This document shows, in pieces, positions 43,587 to 53,500 of a DNA stretch of 64,000 nt. The position numbers were made by a program, and so were the translations under genes. A model generated the notes under the pieces. The model did not search any database. It saw nothing but the letters and a program-made list of their open reading frames with translations, and had not been told where the DNA came from. Source of the DNA: Acrocarpospora macrocephala (GTDB taxonomy: Bacteria; Actinomycetota; Actinomycetes; Streptosporangiales; Streptosporangiaceae); contig NZ_BLAE01000010.1 of assembly GCF_009687865.1 (NCBI RefSeq), forward strand, positions 160,202 through 224,201. Direction: 5' to 3'. Each line of letters begins with the position of its first letter. Position 1 is the stretch's first letter.

Positions 43587-43716
43587 CACATGACTTCGAT
43601 TCGAAGTCGTCGCTGCCTGAGCCGAGGTTGGCCGCGTCAGCCCGTGTGTCAGCGCGTCAGGCGGAAAGCACTTCACGCCCAACTCAGACCATCCCGGTCT
43701 GATTGAGGAGTTCCTG

Positions 43717-44715
43717 ATGAAAGCCGTACAGATCACGTCGCTGGAAGGTCCTGGAGCAGTTCGTCTGGTCGACCTCGATGAGCCGGCGGCCCCGGCGGAC
43801 TCGGTGGTCATCGACGTCAAGGCGATAGGCGTCAGCTTCGTCGATGTCCTGATGACCCGGGGCCTCTACCAGGTCCGTCCCGAGTTGCCGTTCGTTCCCG
43901 GAGTCGAGATCGCAGGTATCGTCCGCTCAGCGCCCGAGAGCGCCTTGGTCCGCGCCGGCGACCGATGCGCAGCCCACGTACCACAGGGCGGCTTCGCAGA
44001 AACAGTGGTCGCCGATCCGAGCCTGGTCTTCCCGCTGCCAGACGAACTGTCCTTCGAGCAGGGGGCCGCCTACGCGATGAACTACCAGACCGTTCATTTT
44101 GGTCTGGTCCGACGCGGTCGCCTCAAAGCCGGCGAGCACGTCCTCGTGCACGGAGCCGGCGGAGGGGTCGGGACCGCCGCGATCCAGGTCGCCAAGGGCC
44201 TCGGCGCCGTCGTTACCGCCGTCGTGGACAGCCAGGCAACGATGTCCGTCGCTGAGAGTGCCGGCGCCGATCGCGTCGTCGCCGCCGACGATGACTGGTG
44301 TGGTGCCGTCCGTTCCTGGTACCCCCGCGGAGTCGACATCACCGTCGATCCTGTGGGCGGAGACTACTTCCTTGATTCGATCCGCCTGCTCCGACGAGAG
44401 GGCCGCCACCTGGTGATCGGCTTCGCGGCCGGAGGCATCCCAGAGATCGCTGTCAACCGGCTCTTGCTGAAGAACATCGACCTCATCGGCGTCTACTGGG
44501 GCGGGTTCATCGCCGAGGACGTGTCAGTGGCGGCCGAGTCGGCACTCGCCCTCGCCGATCTGGCAAAGCGCGGCCAGGTGCGCCCAGTGGTCGGAGGCAC
44601 CTATCCACTGTCAGAAGCGGCCAAGGCCCTTCTCTCGATCGAGGAACGGACCGCTCACGGCAAGATCGTGCTGACCACCGGACACGGGGGCCTTGATGAC
44701 GGCCGGGGCGCTTGA
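43717..44715 (+). CDS. zinc-less MDR (NADPH:quinone oxidoreductase-like)
   Basis: 332 residues; GroES-like N-terminal domain (AIGVSFVDVLMTRGLYQVRP, FVPGVEIAGIV), a nucleotide fold HGAGGGVGTAAIQVAKGLGA, and a C-terminal RTAHGKIVL, typical of quinone oxidoreductases without zinc. GAGGAG lies upstream of the ATG. The chimeric gene after it begins inside its last codons, so the two are coupled. Confidence 0.85.
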   Translation: MKAVQITSLEGPGAVRLVDLDEPAAPADSVVIDVKAIGVSFVDVLMTRGLYQVRPELPFVPGVEIAGIVRSAPESALVRAGDRCAAHVPQGGFAETVVADPSLVFPLPDELSFEQGAAYAMNYQTVHFGLVRRGRLKAGEHVLVHGAGGGVGTAAIQVAKGLGAVVTAVVDSQATMSVAESAGADRVVAADDDWCGAVRSWYPRGVDITVDPVGGDYFLDSIRLLRREGRHLVIGFAAGGIPEIAVNRLLLKNIDLIGVYWGGFIAEDVSVAAESALALADLAKRGQVRPVVGGTYPLSEAAKALLSIEERTAHGKIVLTTGHGGLDDGRGA

Positions 44716-45235
44716 GCTGCTACCGGTCCAACCCCTGTCGCAAGCTCTCGTCGAAGCATGCGGAGACGCTCGTTGGTTGCAGACGACGGCTGAACTGATC
44801 AGCGGAGGAAAGTCCAACCTGACCTTCACGCTGTGCTCGCCCGCCGGGGAACTAGTCCTGCGCCGACCTCCGACCGGCACTCTGCTCCCGAGCGCCCACG
44901 ACATGGCGCGCGAGGACCTCATCGCCCAGTCGCGGATCGAGATCGATCAGGCCAGGTTGCACGTGTGCCACGCCGCTTGGCTCATCGACCGCTACGGCGC
45001 GCAAGGCGCTCGCAGTGAGATCTCGGCGATCAAGGTTTCAGCACCTGCGATGGCGACCCAGGTCATCGACCGTGCCATCGAGATCTTCGGCGGGATGGGC
45101 GTGTCGAACGACATTCGCTTGGCGTACTTCTACGCCTGGGCCCGCGTCTTGCGAATCGTCGACGGCCCGGACGCAGTTCACCGTCGGACCATCGCCCGCC
45201 TGGAGATGAAGAAGACCGCACCCTATGTCGGCTGA
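44696..45235 (+). pseudogene. in-frame chimera of APH-like N-terminus and acyl-CoA dehydrogenase C-terminus
   Basis: 179 residues made of two unrelated parts. Residues ~1-72 match the start of the aminoglycoside-phosphotransferase-like kinases found beside acyl-CoA dehydrogenases (ELISGGKSNLTFTL, ELVLRRPPTGTLLPSAHDMA). From about residue 74 on it is the final ~105 residues of an acyl-CoA dehydrogenase (SRIEIDQARL, AIKVSAPAMATQVIDRAIEI, DGPDAVHRRTIARLEMKK). The junction is near 44910. The kinase active site and the dehydrogenase FAD-binding and catalytic-base regions are gone, so enzyme activity is unlikely. It looks like a deletion of about 1.8 kb (inferred) that kept the frame, so downstream translation coupling is preserved. 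Confidence 0.8.
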
Positions 45236-45245
45236 AGGAGCACCT

Positions 45246-46013
45246 GTGGATCTGATCGACCGATTCAGACTGGACGGCAAAGTAGTCCTCATCACCGGCG
45301 CTAGTTCGGGGCTTGGAGTCGGCTTCGCACGCGCTGCGGCCTCTGTCGGCGCCAGCCTCGTCCTGGCAGCGAGACGTGAAGACCGGCTCGATGCCGTGGC
45401 GGCCGAGATCCGCGATCGCGGCACCAAGGTGCTCACTCACCGAACCGACGTTTCGGCTCAAGAACAGTGTGAAGAAGTCGCACAGGCGGCGGCGGCTGAG
45501 TACGGGAGGATTGACGTCCTCGTCAACAACGCAGGCGTCGGACCTTCCGGTAGCGCATTGCGCGAAGACCCGGCTGTCTTCCGCAGTACGGTCGACATCA
45601 ACCTCAATGGCGTGTACTGGATGTCTCGCGCATGCGTCCCGCACATGCCGCACGGCTCCTCGATCGTCAACGTCGCCAGCGTTCTGGGTAGCGTGGCGTC
45701 CCGGTTCCCCCAGGCCGCCTACTCCGCCAGCAAGGCCGGTGTGCTGGGCCTGACGCGCGATCTCGCTCAACAGTGGTCCCTCCGCCGGGGCGTTCGCGTA
45801 AATGCACTGTGCCCGGGCTATTTCGATTCGGAGATCACGAACGGGCGAGGCTCCGACGCACTGCGGACCCTAGTGTCGGAAAACAGCATCTTGGAGCGGT
45901 TCGGCGAGCAGGGCGAACTGGACACAGCACTGCTGTTCCTCGCCAGTCCAGCCTCCTCCTACATGACGGGTAGTTCCCTCGTGGTCGACGGAGGACTCAG
46001 CGCCATCGTCTGA
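45246..46013 (+). CDS. short-chain dehydrogenase/reductase
   Basis: 255 residues, classical SDR: TGASSGLG at 17-24, NNAG at 94-97, Ser145, Tyr159 and Lys163 all present (YSASK), and a VDGG near the C-terminus. It probably oxidises a hydroxy (acyl-CoA) intermediate or reduces a keto one. The GTG at 45246 is preferred over the ATG at 45225 because AAGGAG is at 45235-45240. Last gene of the island. Confidence 0.87.
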   Translation: MDLIDRFRLDGKVVLITGASSGLGVGFARAAASVGASLVLAARREDRLDAVAAEIRDRGTKVLTHRTDVSAQEQCEEVAQAAAAEYGRIDVLVNNAGVGPSGSALREDPAVFRSTVDINLNGVYWMSRACVPHMPHGSSIVNVASVLGSVASRFPQAAYSASKAGVLGLTRDLAQQWSLRRGVRVNALCPGYFDSEITNGRGSDALRTLVSENSILERFGEQGELDTALLFLASPASSYMTGSSLVVDGGLSAIV

Positions 46014-46087
46014 AGCCACGCATCGCGATCAATCGACACCAAAACGCGCCCGGCCTGAATGGTTACGTTCGGAGAGCCTCCGCTGAA

Positions 46088-46261
46088 ATGATCTCCCCGT
46101 TGGTCCTGGTCCCCTGGCCGCTGGTCGCCGCCGCCGTTCTCATCGGTGTTTCCCGTACCAGGCCACGCTGGTTTCCCGCGAGTACGACCAGGGATCTGCT
46201 CGTCCTGATCGTCGCGGTGGGAATCCTCTGCGGGCTGGTCGTCTGGCTGTTCGCGCCCTGA
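46088..46261 (+). CDS. small predicted membrane protein
   Basis: 57 residues with two hydrophobic segments (PLVLVPWPLVAAAVLIGV and LLVLIVAVGILCGLVVWLF) separated by a short basic/polar loop RTRPRWFPASTTRD. GGAGAG is 11 bases before the ATG, a little far. No family recognised. It could be a real small membrane protein or the tail of a lost gene at the junction between the island and the resident genes. Confidence 0.4.
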   Translation: MISPLVLVPWPLVAAAVLIGVSRTRPRWFPASTTRDLLVLIVAVGILCGLVVWLFAP

Positions 46262-46300
46262 CAAAATTGGGATGCCAAACCAGCCTCGCGTTCGGGTCCG

Positions 46301-47536
46301 TCAGCCGAGCCAGGTGGCGAGTTGGGTCATCGCGGTGGTGGACCATCCGAGTTTGAGGTGGTTGAGGCTGAGCGTGGCCGTACCGGATCGGGTGGTGATG
46401 CCGTCGGGGGCGGTGCAGCTGGCGACGAAGACCGCGCCGTCGGAGGGGCCGGTGTGTTCATTGTGCAGCAGCGCCATGTCCGGAGAGTTGCCGCACAGCT
46501 GGTAGACGGCCACGCTCGCCGGGGTGCCCGCGGCGATCAGCGGGGCGACCAGGGAGCCACGGTCGATGGCCCACTGGATGCCGCGGCCGTAGGTGTAGAA
46601 ACCGGTGCCGCCATAGTAGGTGGTGTACCAGTCCTGCTCGGTGACGGGCAGCGGGTAGACGTCGTCCCAGCGGTAGAGCATGTCGTCCGAGCCCGGGTAG
46701 GCGTTGCCCTCGTAGCTCAGCTCGGGGTGGTTGCGCCACAGGCCGTAGCAGATCATCTTCGAGTGCGGGGCGGGCGCGTTCAACGTTCCCCCGCATTCGG
46801 GAAATATCGCGAAATCGTGGGTCCAGCCGTGCCGGTAGCCCCAGTCGAAACCCTTGTTCGGCCCGCCCACCAGCAGCAGCTTGCGAACATCGCCCGCGTA
46901 CGGCGTGCCCCACGGTTGCCGCAGCGAGGAGACGTACATGCGCGCGTTGAAGGCCCCCTTCGACCAGCCGATCACGTCCACCTGCGCCGCACCGGTCTTG
47001 GCCCTGATCTTGGCCACCGCGTCGCCTACCTGCTCGGCCCAGTAGTGGCCATCGCCTGTGACGTGCGGGAACCCGATCGCGAAGACCTTGTAGCCGCGGG
47101 CGTCCAGATACTGCACGAGCCCCGTGGTGGGACAGCTGGCCTGGCCGCAGCCGTAGGCTCCGCGGGCGTTGGGGTTGGCCCAGGCCAGGTCGGCCGTCTG
47201 GTTGGCGCCGTGGACCAGCAGCACCGGGGTGGCCTTGGTGCCGCTCTGCCAGCCGGGCGCGTGGTAGAGCAGGAACCTGGAGGAATGCGGCCGGGCGACG
47301 TCGCCGAACAACCGCCTGGTCTGACCAGTGTGATCGCCCCGACCGTCGGGAGGATAAGTCTCGGCCTGGAACCCGGAGGAGTTGTCGCGGTAGCGCTCCA
47401 CCAGCGCCCAGCCGTTCTCCAGCGAGGTCGTGTAGCTCGCCTCCAGCGTCACCGAAGCGGAGGCGTCCGCGGGTAACGCCGACACCAGCAGGCCCGCCAC
47501 CAAGGTCGTGGCTGCAGCGATTCGCCTGAGAATCAT
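46301..47536 (-). CDS. secreted alpha/beta hydrolase (lipase-like)
   Basis: 411 residues with a Sec signal peptide (hydrophobic residues 5-22, then ALPADASA as likely cleavage). The alpha/beta-hydrolase core has VLLVHGANQTAD and a nucleophile elbow VIGWSKGAF (Ser192, GxSxG), and resembles secreted lipases/esterases of actinobacteria. Six cysteines in the mature part could form disulfides outside the cell. A His in NHLKLGW near the end is a candidate catalytic His. GGGAG precedes the ATG at 47536. Confidence 0.8.
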   Translation of the reverse strand: MILRRIAAATTLVAGLLVSALPADASASVTLEASYTTSLENGWALVERYRDNSSGFQAETYPPDGRGDHTGQTRRLFGDVARPHSSRFLLYHAPGWQSGTKATPVLLVHGANQTADLAWANPNARGAYGCGQASCPTTGLVQYLDARGYKVFAIGFPHVTGDGHYWAEQVGDAVAKIRAKTGAAQVDVIGWSKGAFNARMYVSSLRQPWGTPYAGDVRKLLLVGGPNKGFDWGYRHGWTHDFAIFPECGGTLNAPAPHSKMICYGLWRNHPELSYEGNAYPGSDDMLYRWDDVYPLPVTEQDWYTTYYGGTGFYTYGRGIQWAIDRGSLVAPLIAAGTPASVAVYQLCGNSPDMALLHNEHTGPSDGAVFVASCTAPDGITTRSGTATLSLNHLKLGWSTTAMTQLATWLG

Positions 47537-47658
47537 CACATCTCCCGTCAGCCGATCGTGATGTCACCTTCTTCCTCGCGACTGACCGGTGCAATGTGGG
47601 CCGCGCCCACCTCGCAGCCCACCGATATGTGGAGATCCAGAAGAATGCGTGGGGAGCA

Positions 47659-48684
47659 TCACGGGACCCCGCAGGGCGAACCCTTCCTGGCGACGAGGGG
47701 TACGGAACGAGCCGATCGCCCCTCCGCGTCGAGAACGCGACCGAGCAGCTTGATCGTCTTCAGTACGACGGACCGGTCCTGGATGTGCAGCGCCGGCAGT
47801 GCTTGGCTCATCGTCAGCTCAAGGTCGTGCACTTCGGCGATCGACCGCAACGACGCGTCGACGATCACGTTGAACGGCCCCGCGACGAAGCTGGACGCAC
47901 GGACTCCCGGCAACGCACGGATCCGCTCTTCCGCGTTTCTCAAGTCGTGGATGTCCATCGAGCCGAAGTACACCGCGGACACGGACCGACCTGAAAGCTG
48001 GCGCGAGATGTCGCAGCGGAAGGTGACAAGCCCCGCATCTTGCAAACGTGACAGCCGGCGACGCACGGACACCGGGCCGATACCGACATGCTCGGCAAGC
48101 CGCTCGAACGACATCCGGCCGTCGATCTGCAACGCGTTGACGATGCCGATATCGGCTTCGTGGAGGATGTCGCCCGTACCCGCCCGGCGCTGGTCGCTGG
48201 ACCGGAGGCGACGTCGCTGCTCCAAGCTCAGCGCGCCTTCCCGCCAGCGGCTGGCTTCGAGGGTCGACCGCGTGATCACGTGGCTGCGAACGCTCGCGAC
48301 CCCCGGCACGTGACCGACGACGGTGAGAAGGTACTCCGCCAGCAAGTCGAGGGTAGGCGCCTGCGCCAGCATGAGAATGTCCCGGCCGCCGCTGGCCAGT
48401 TCGACGGTGGCCGCCTGCGTGTCATCGGCGAGGACGTGCGCGACATCGATCGATCGCCCCGGCGCGCAGTCGACTTCCACCATCGCGCAGGCGGGGGTCG
48501 CGCTTCCCGACAGATGAGCGGTCACCCAGGCGGCGCCCCCGGATTCCATCCGCGACCAGCGTCGACTCACGGTCGCGGGATCGACACCGAGCGGGGACGC
48601 GAGCTCGCGCCAGTTCGCGCGTGGAGCGGAGCGCACGGCATCCACGATGGCGATGTCGAGTTCGTCGAATGATGCGGATGCCAC
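47659..48684 (-). CDS. double-length Lrp/AsnC-family regulator
   Basis: 341 residues containing two complete Lrp/AsnC units. The first has HTH LDIAIVDAVRSAPRANWREL ... VDPATVSRRWSRMES, then a ligand-binding RAM domain; the second has HTH ADIGIVNALQIDGRMSFERL ... IGPVSVRRRLSRLQD, then another RAM domain. Usual Lrp proteins are ~150 residues. Such proteins sense amino acids. It is transcribed away from a broken aminotransferase gene, its likely former target, with an inverted repeat between them. Confidence 0.85.
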   Translation of the reverse strand: MASASFDELDIAIVDAVRSAPRANWRELASPLGVDPATVSRRWSRMESGGAAWVTAHLSGSATPACAMVEVDCAPGRSIDVAHVLADDTQAATVELASGGRDILMLAQAPTLDLLAEYLLTVVGHVPGVASVRSHVITRSTLEASRWREGALSLEQRRRLRSSDQRRAGTGDILHEADIGIVNALQIDGRMSFERLAEHVGIGPVSVRRRLSRLQDAGLVTFRCDISRQLSGRSVSAVYFGSMDIHDLRNAEERIRALPGVRASSFVAGPFNVIVDASLRSIAEVHDLELTMSQALPALHIQDRSVVLKTIKLLGRVLDAEGRSARSVPLVARKGSPCGVP

Positions 48685-48704
48685 GCCCAGTGGACCCTTT
48701 CAAG

Positions 48705-48720
48705 CAGTACCGACGTACTG
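48705..48720. promoter_or_regulatory. inverted repeat in the Lrp/aminotransferase intergenic region
   Basis: CAGTAC-CGAC-GTACTG, perfect 6-4-6 inverted repeat, 20 bases upstream of the Lrp start. Position fits autoregulation; a chance palindrome cannot be excluded. Confidence 0.4.
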
Positions 48721-48806
48721 GATGGAGATTTCATGCAGATCTGAAGTCGGATCGAAGAACCACCCTAGCTTTCTGGGAGGCATCGCGAGAACGGATGGGG
48801 GACAGG

Positions 48807-49135
48807 ATGTCAATGCGGATCAACGACTGCCATGTGACATCGATCGCACAACCTGCCGAGCGTTTGGCGGAGATCACTCCATCGAGAGTCCGGGTGATGT
48901 TCGACCGGGCGTCCGAATTAGAGGCTGCCCGGAACGGTTGGGGCCGGCGGATGAGTTCGCCATGCGGCTCCTCGAGGACTAGCACGTGGCAGTCGTCCCG
49001 GGAGGGGCGTTCGACCCGACCGGAAGAGGCGACCACTCGATCCGCGTGTCGTACGCGAGCTCGCTCGACGACGTCCGCGAGGGAATCCGGCGCGTGATCT
49101 CCTACACAGCGCGTCGACAAGAAGCAGAACGCTGA
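48807..49135 (+). pseudogene. internally deleted class I aminotransferase
   Basis: The N-terminal piece reads PAERLAEITPSRVRVMFDRA, a typical class I aminotransferase start. After about 25 codons it jumps to C-terminal sequence EFAMRLLED-stop-HVAVVPGGAF and HSIRVSYASSLDDVREGI, the usual end of these enzymes. The PLP-binding core of ~300 residues is missing, there is a frame change and an in-frame TAG. It lies divergent from the Lrp/AsnC gene, the common arrangement of an amino-acid transaminase and its regulator. Confidence 0.75.
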
Positions 49136-49633
49136 CCCAGCGGATCAGGCCGGTGCGCATCGCGTCCGGATATCCGGCGACGCCGATCGCCGGGCTCCGG
49201 CGCCACACGGGACACCCACGAGTGTCAGGCGAACCGCGTCGACCACATCCCCCAACACCGCGCGGACGGCCGAGGCCCTGCACGCCGCCATCCGCCATTC
49301 CCGTCGAATGGGCGGCATACATCCATATCGTCATGATCTTCAAGAAGTTTCGCAGCTACTGTTGATCACAGCCATAGGATGATGGCTCCGTCACGGATCG
49401 CCGGTACCGTACCAGCCGTCTCTGACGGATCACGGCATTCCGTAGGTGGATTGCGCGGTGCTGCGGATGGGTCGCCACCGTGCCGTCTGCCGCCGTCATC
49501 CGCGCCGTCACGGAGCCCGGGATTTTGTCGGTCGGGAGCGCTAACGTTCGGCGCATCAAGCACTGGCGGGGGTTTGGAAAGTCAGAAAACCCCTGCTCAT
49601 TCGACGTTTCATGGTTCTGGAAGGCGGGGACCG
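49136..49633. other. 498-base stretch before the MoxR-type module, no gene recognised
   Basis: Long open frames exist but read as low-complexity Arg/Pro/Ser without family signals. The promoter of the downstream five-gene module must lie here or inside it; I could not identify its -35 and -10 boxes with confidence. Confidence 0.4.
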
Positions 49634-50500
49634 TTGGGTTGGCTGGCAGCGGGCGACCAATACGAGGTCGCCCTCATAGAGGGGCGGGTGGCGGCGCGGG
49701 CCACCTCGGGCCGGGCGGCGGGACGGCAGCTGAAATCGCTGCCGAAGGCGCTGCGTGATCATCCCGAGGTTGACCGGCTGCGCCGCTTCGCCGAGTGGCT
49801 CGACCGCCACGCCGCCGCGTGCGTGGCGCAGGCGGACCTGTGGATGGTGTCGTCGCTGCCCGTGCCGACGGGGCTGCTGGCCCGCGTGTGGCCGGACGAG
49901 GCGTGGCAGTCGGCGCTGCGCGACCTGGCCGTGGTCGGCGACGACCCCAGCGAGGTGGGCTTCCTGCGCGACGCCACGGAGGCGGGCGAACTGCGGGTGG
50001 TCAACCTCGACGGCGAGACCGTGCGGCTGTCGCCGCGCACGGTGACGCTGCCGCACCCGGTGTTGCTGCCCGACCTGGACGACCTGCGGGAGTTCGCCGC
50101 CGAACTGGGCGTGGTCCAGAAGGTCGAGCAGATCCACCGCGCCACCTGGCGCAAGCCGGCCGGCCTGGCCGACAACGCGACGACCGTGACGGAGTTCTCC
50201 GGCGGCACATACGCCTCCAGGTTCGTGCTGGCCGCGCGGGCTACGGCGCTCGGCTACCGGGTCACCGGCGGCTACGCCACCTGCCGGGTCCGCGACGCCG
50301 GCGCCATCGTCGAGGCGAGCGTCTGGATCGGTGAGCCGTACTGGGACGACGAGGTGACCACGGGCCATCTGAGCTGGCAGGACCTCGACGGCAGGACGCT
50401 GCCGCTGCATGAGGTCGGGCCGGTGGCGTGGTCGGAGGGGATGCGAATGGCCGCGGCGCTGCACGCGGGCCGGCAGGTCGAGGAGGGCAAGGACACGTGA
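49634..50500 (+). CDS. DUF4132-like protein (YehI/MolR C-terminal-domain type)
   Basis: About 288 residues from a TTG at 49634 (GGAAGG nine bases upstream; homology begins here at GWLAAGDQYEVALIEGRV). It shows features I associate with the DUF4132 domain of YehI/MolR: RQLKSLPKALRDHPEVDRL, LPVPTGLLARVWPDEAW, LRVVNLDGETVRLSPRTVTL and LRDLAVVGDDP. The function of the domain is unknown. Its frame stays open leftward to 49379, but that part looks non-coding. Its stop overlaps the GTG of the next gene (GTGA). The assignment to DUF4132 is from memory of the family. Confidence 0.65.
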   Translation: MGWLAAGDQYEVALIEGRVAARATSGRAAGRQLKSLPKALRDHPEVDRLRRFAEWLDRHAAACVAQADLWMVSSLPVPTGLLARVWPDEAWQSALRDLAVVGDDPSEVGFLRDATEAGELRVVNLDGETVRLSPRTVTLPHPVLLPDLDDLREFAAELGVVQKVEQIHRATWRKPAGLADNATTVTEFSGGTYASRFVLAARATALGYRVTGGYATCRVRDAGAIVEASVWIGEPYWDDEVTTGHLSWQDLDGRTLPLHEVGPVAWSEGMRMAAALHAGRQVEEGKDT

Positions 50501-53500
50501 GCGAGCGAGCCGATGGGCACGGGAACGAGGAAGTGCTGAGGGCCGGGGCGATCCTGCCGCCCGGCACCGAGGGTGCGGGCGAGAGCGCCGTCCCGATGAC
50601 CGCCCGCCGCTACCATCACCCCGGGCTGGACGGCCGGGTGGTCGTGCGCCTGGTCGCGGCGGAGCTGGGCGCGGCCGAAGATCTGGCGGCCGGGTTCCTG
50701 GGCCTGGAGCCCGACGGGGAACCTTCCGTGGTGGGGTTCGGGTTGCGGCGTTCGCTCGGGTTCCCCGAGTGGGTGCTGGCGCGGCACCCCGGCGACGGGC
50801 ATCATGCGCTCGCCGTCGTGCCGGAGCTGGAGCGCGTCGCCCGGCAGGCCAAGTCCAAGCCGAAGAACGCGCTCGACGGCTACCATCAGCTGGCCGGCCG
50901 GCTCGCCGCGTCCGTGCCGCACTTCCTGCCCACGTTCTACGAACAGGCCGGACGGGTGTTCATCGGCGTGGAGAACGCCACCTACGCCGCGCAGATGTTC
51001 GCCAGCGCGCGCAGGTCGGAGGCCGAGCACGGGCTGACGGTGGACGAGGACCGGCTCGACGCGGTGTTCCTGGAGTTCGCGCTGGCGGGGGCGCTGCCGG
51101 TCAAGGTGCTCTCCGGGCACGCCAGGGAGCTGGCCGCCCGGGTGCCCGCCGACGAGGCGCTGCGCCGCTTCTCCCGGCTGTGCGTGCGACGCACGGCGGG
51201 CGGGCTGCCTCCCTCGGCCCAGATGGCCAACGACCTGCGCCGCCTGGCCAGAGCGGCGGGCGTGGACGCCGACGCGGCGGAGCAGGCATACCTGGGCGAA
51301 CTGCTCGGCCTGCCCGCCACCCTGCGGGCCGCCACCGGCTGGTGGAAGGCCCACCGTACGGCGATCGCGGCGCTGGCCGAGCGTGACCCCGAGGCGCGGG
51401 CGACGCTACTCACCGTCATGCCGCAGACCAGGGACGCCGAGCTGGCCGGCGTGTGGCTGGACATCCTCCAGTCCTCGGGCGCCACCGAAGAGCTCATCTC
51501 CGGCCAGGCGCCGGCGGACGGCGTGTCCGGCTGGCTCCAGCGCTTCCTCACGGCCCGCAACGCCGCCTGGGGCCTCCCCCCGCGCCTGCCCGTCCTCTAC
51601 TCGCTCGTGGAGCGGGCCGCCGACCGGCTGCGCGCCGAGCTCGCCGGCAGTTCGACCACGTTGACCGACCCGTACGACGTCGACCTGCTCGACCTGCTGC
51701 TCGCGCTCGGGCTGCCCGTGGCCGGCCCCGGCGAGCACGATTCGCTGCGGCTGGAGCACTGGGCCCAGGGTGAGGGCCAGCGCGACCTGACCGCGCTGGC
51801 CGCCGACGGCCGGTTCACGCCGCCCTTCCAGCGCGCGGCCGACGGGTTCTCCGGCGACGCCGACGCGTTGCGCGCCGTCCGCCTGCTGGCGGCTTCGACC
51901 GGCGGCCGGCCGATGCTGGCCGAGTGGGTGCGCAAGGTCGCCACGCGGTCCTCGGCCGCCGGGCTGCCCGACCTGCCCGACGCGCTGCGGCGGCTGTCCT
52001 GGCTGCCGGGCGAGGCCGTGGTCCTGGCCGAGGACGAGGTACGCCGGGCCGCCGCGGCCGACCTCTCACCCGTGCTCGCCCGTACGCTGCGGGCCGGGAT
52101 CTTCGACGAGTTGGGCTGGCCGGCTTGGGAGGAGGCGGCCGCGACCCTCGTACCGAGGAAGGACGTCGACGACATCGTCGTCGCCGACGCCTGGCCGCAC
52201 CTGATCGTCGCGGGGGCCACGCAGGTCCGCGTGCTCGGGCACGAGCGCACCGTGCTCACCCACGACCTGCGCATACCGCCCAATGACCTGTGGGGCGACG
52301 TCGGCTACCACTACGTCGACGGCGACCTGCTCGTCTACTGGCATTCACGCGCCGCCGACGACGGCTTCCGCGGCTACTGGCACACCTCAGCCGACCGCAT
52401 CCACTCCATAGAGGCCCAGAACCACAGCACCCGGGGCTCGCGCATGGACTGGTACCGGGGCGACGATCCGGTCACCCTGGCGCTGCCCGGCGGCGGGCGC
52501 GCCACCGGCCTCGGCGTGCTGCACCCCGGCGACACCACTCTGCCCAGCGAGCAGTCCGTGATCACCGATGGCGTCTCCTACTGGGTGTGGACCTGGGACG
52601 GGTCCGACTACAACAGCGCCGGATGGCACGAGTACGACCCAGTCGGCGGGCACCACGGGAGGAAGAGCACGCCCGCCTTCTTCACCGACGTCCCCGCGGG
52701 CACGACGTTCCACCGGGGCTGGCTGCTGCCCGCCCCGGCCGAAGAGCCCACCCCCGCGGGCGTGCCCGTGGGCGGGTTGCTCGGCTGGCGGGTGACGCGG
52801 CTGCCCGACGGGTCGCTGCGCGGCGAGGACCTGTCCGGCCGCACGGTCACCCTCCCACCCGACAGCGGGTCCCCGGTGCGCGCCCTGGCATTCCCCGGCA
52901 CCGATCAGCTCGTGGCCGTGGTCAAGGGGAGCTACCAGGTCAAGCTGGTCGACGCCGACGGCGTGCTCACCGCCACCGCCAAGACCGACGCCGCGCCCGG
53001 CCCCTTCGCCCAGGGCACGCTCATCTTGCCGCCGCTGCGCCACTGGCACTGCCTGCGACCCAGGGACCCCGAGGGATCGGCCGCCCTGCGCGAGCTCAGC
53101 CTGGACCGCGCCGCGCGGCTGCTGGCCGCGGCCGGCGCGGAGGACCTGCCGGCCCGGATCCGGGAGCTGCTGCCCCAGGTCAGCCATGATGGGCTGGTGG
53201 CGGGCATCGCCGGGATCGTGCGGTTCGCCGCCGTCCAGCAAGCGGCGCTGAACGCCGTCGCCGCCAGACTCGGCGAGGCTCTGGCCGGAGGGCATCACCG
53301 GCAGGCGCCCGCGGGCCCCACGGACTACGAGCTCCAGCAGGCGCTCAGCGGGCTGGGCGTCGCCAGCACCTCCTGGCGCCACGGCGTCGACGGGGCCTTC
53401 CAGCAGATCCGGCTGGCCCAGGCGCCGGCGGAGTCGCCTGGCGTGGCGGGCGGCATCCACCTCGACCGGCCCGAGCTGCCGCACTCCACCCTGCGGTGGG

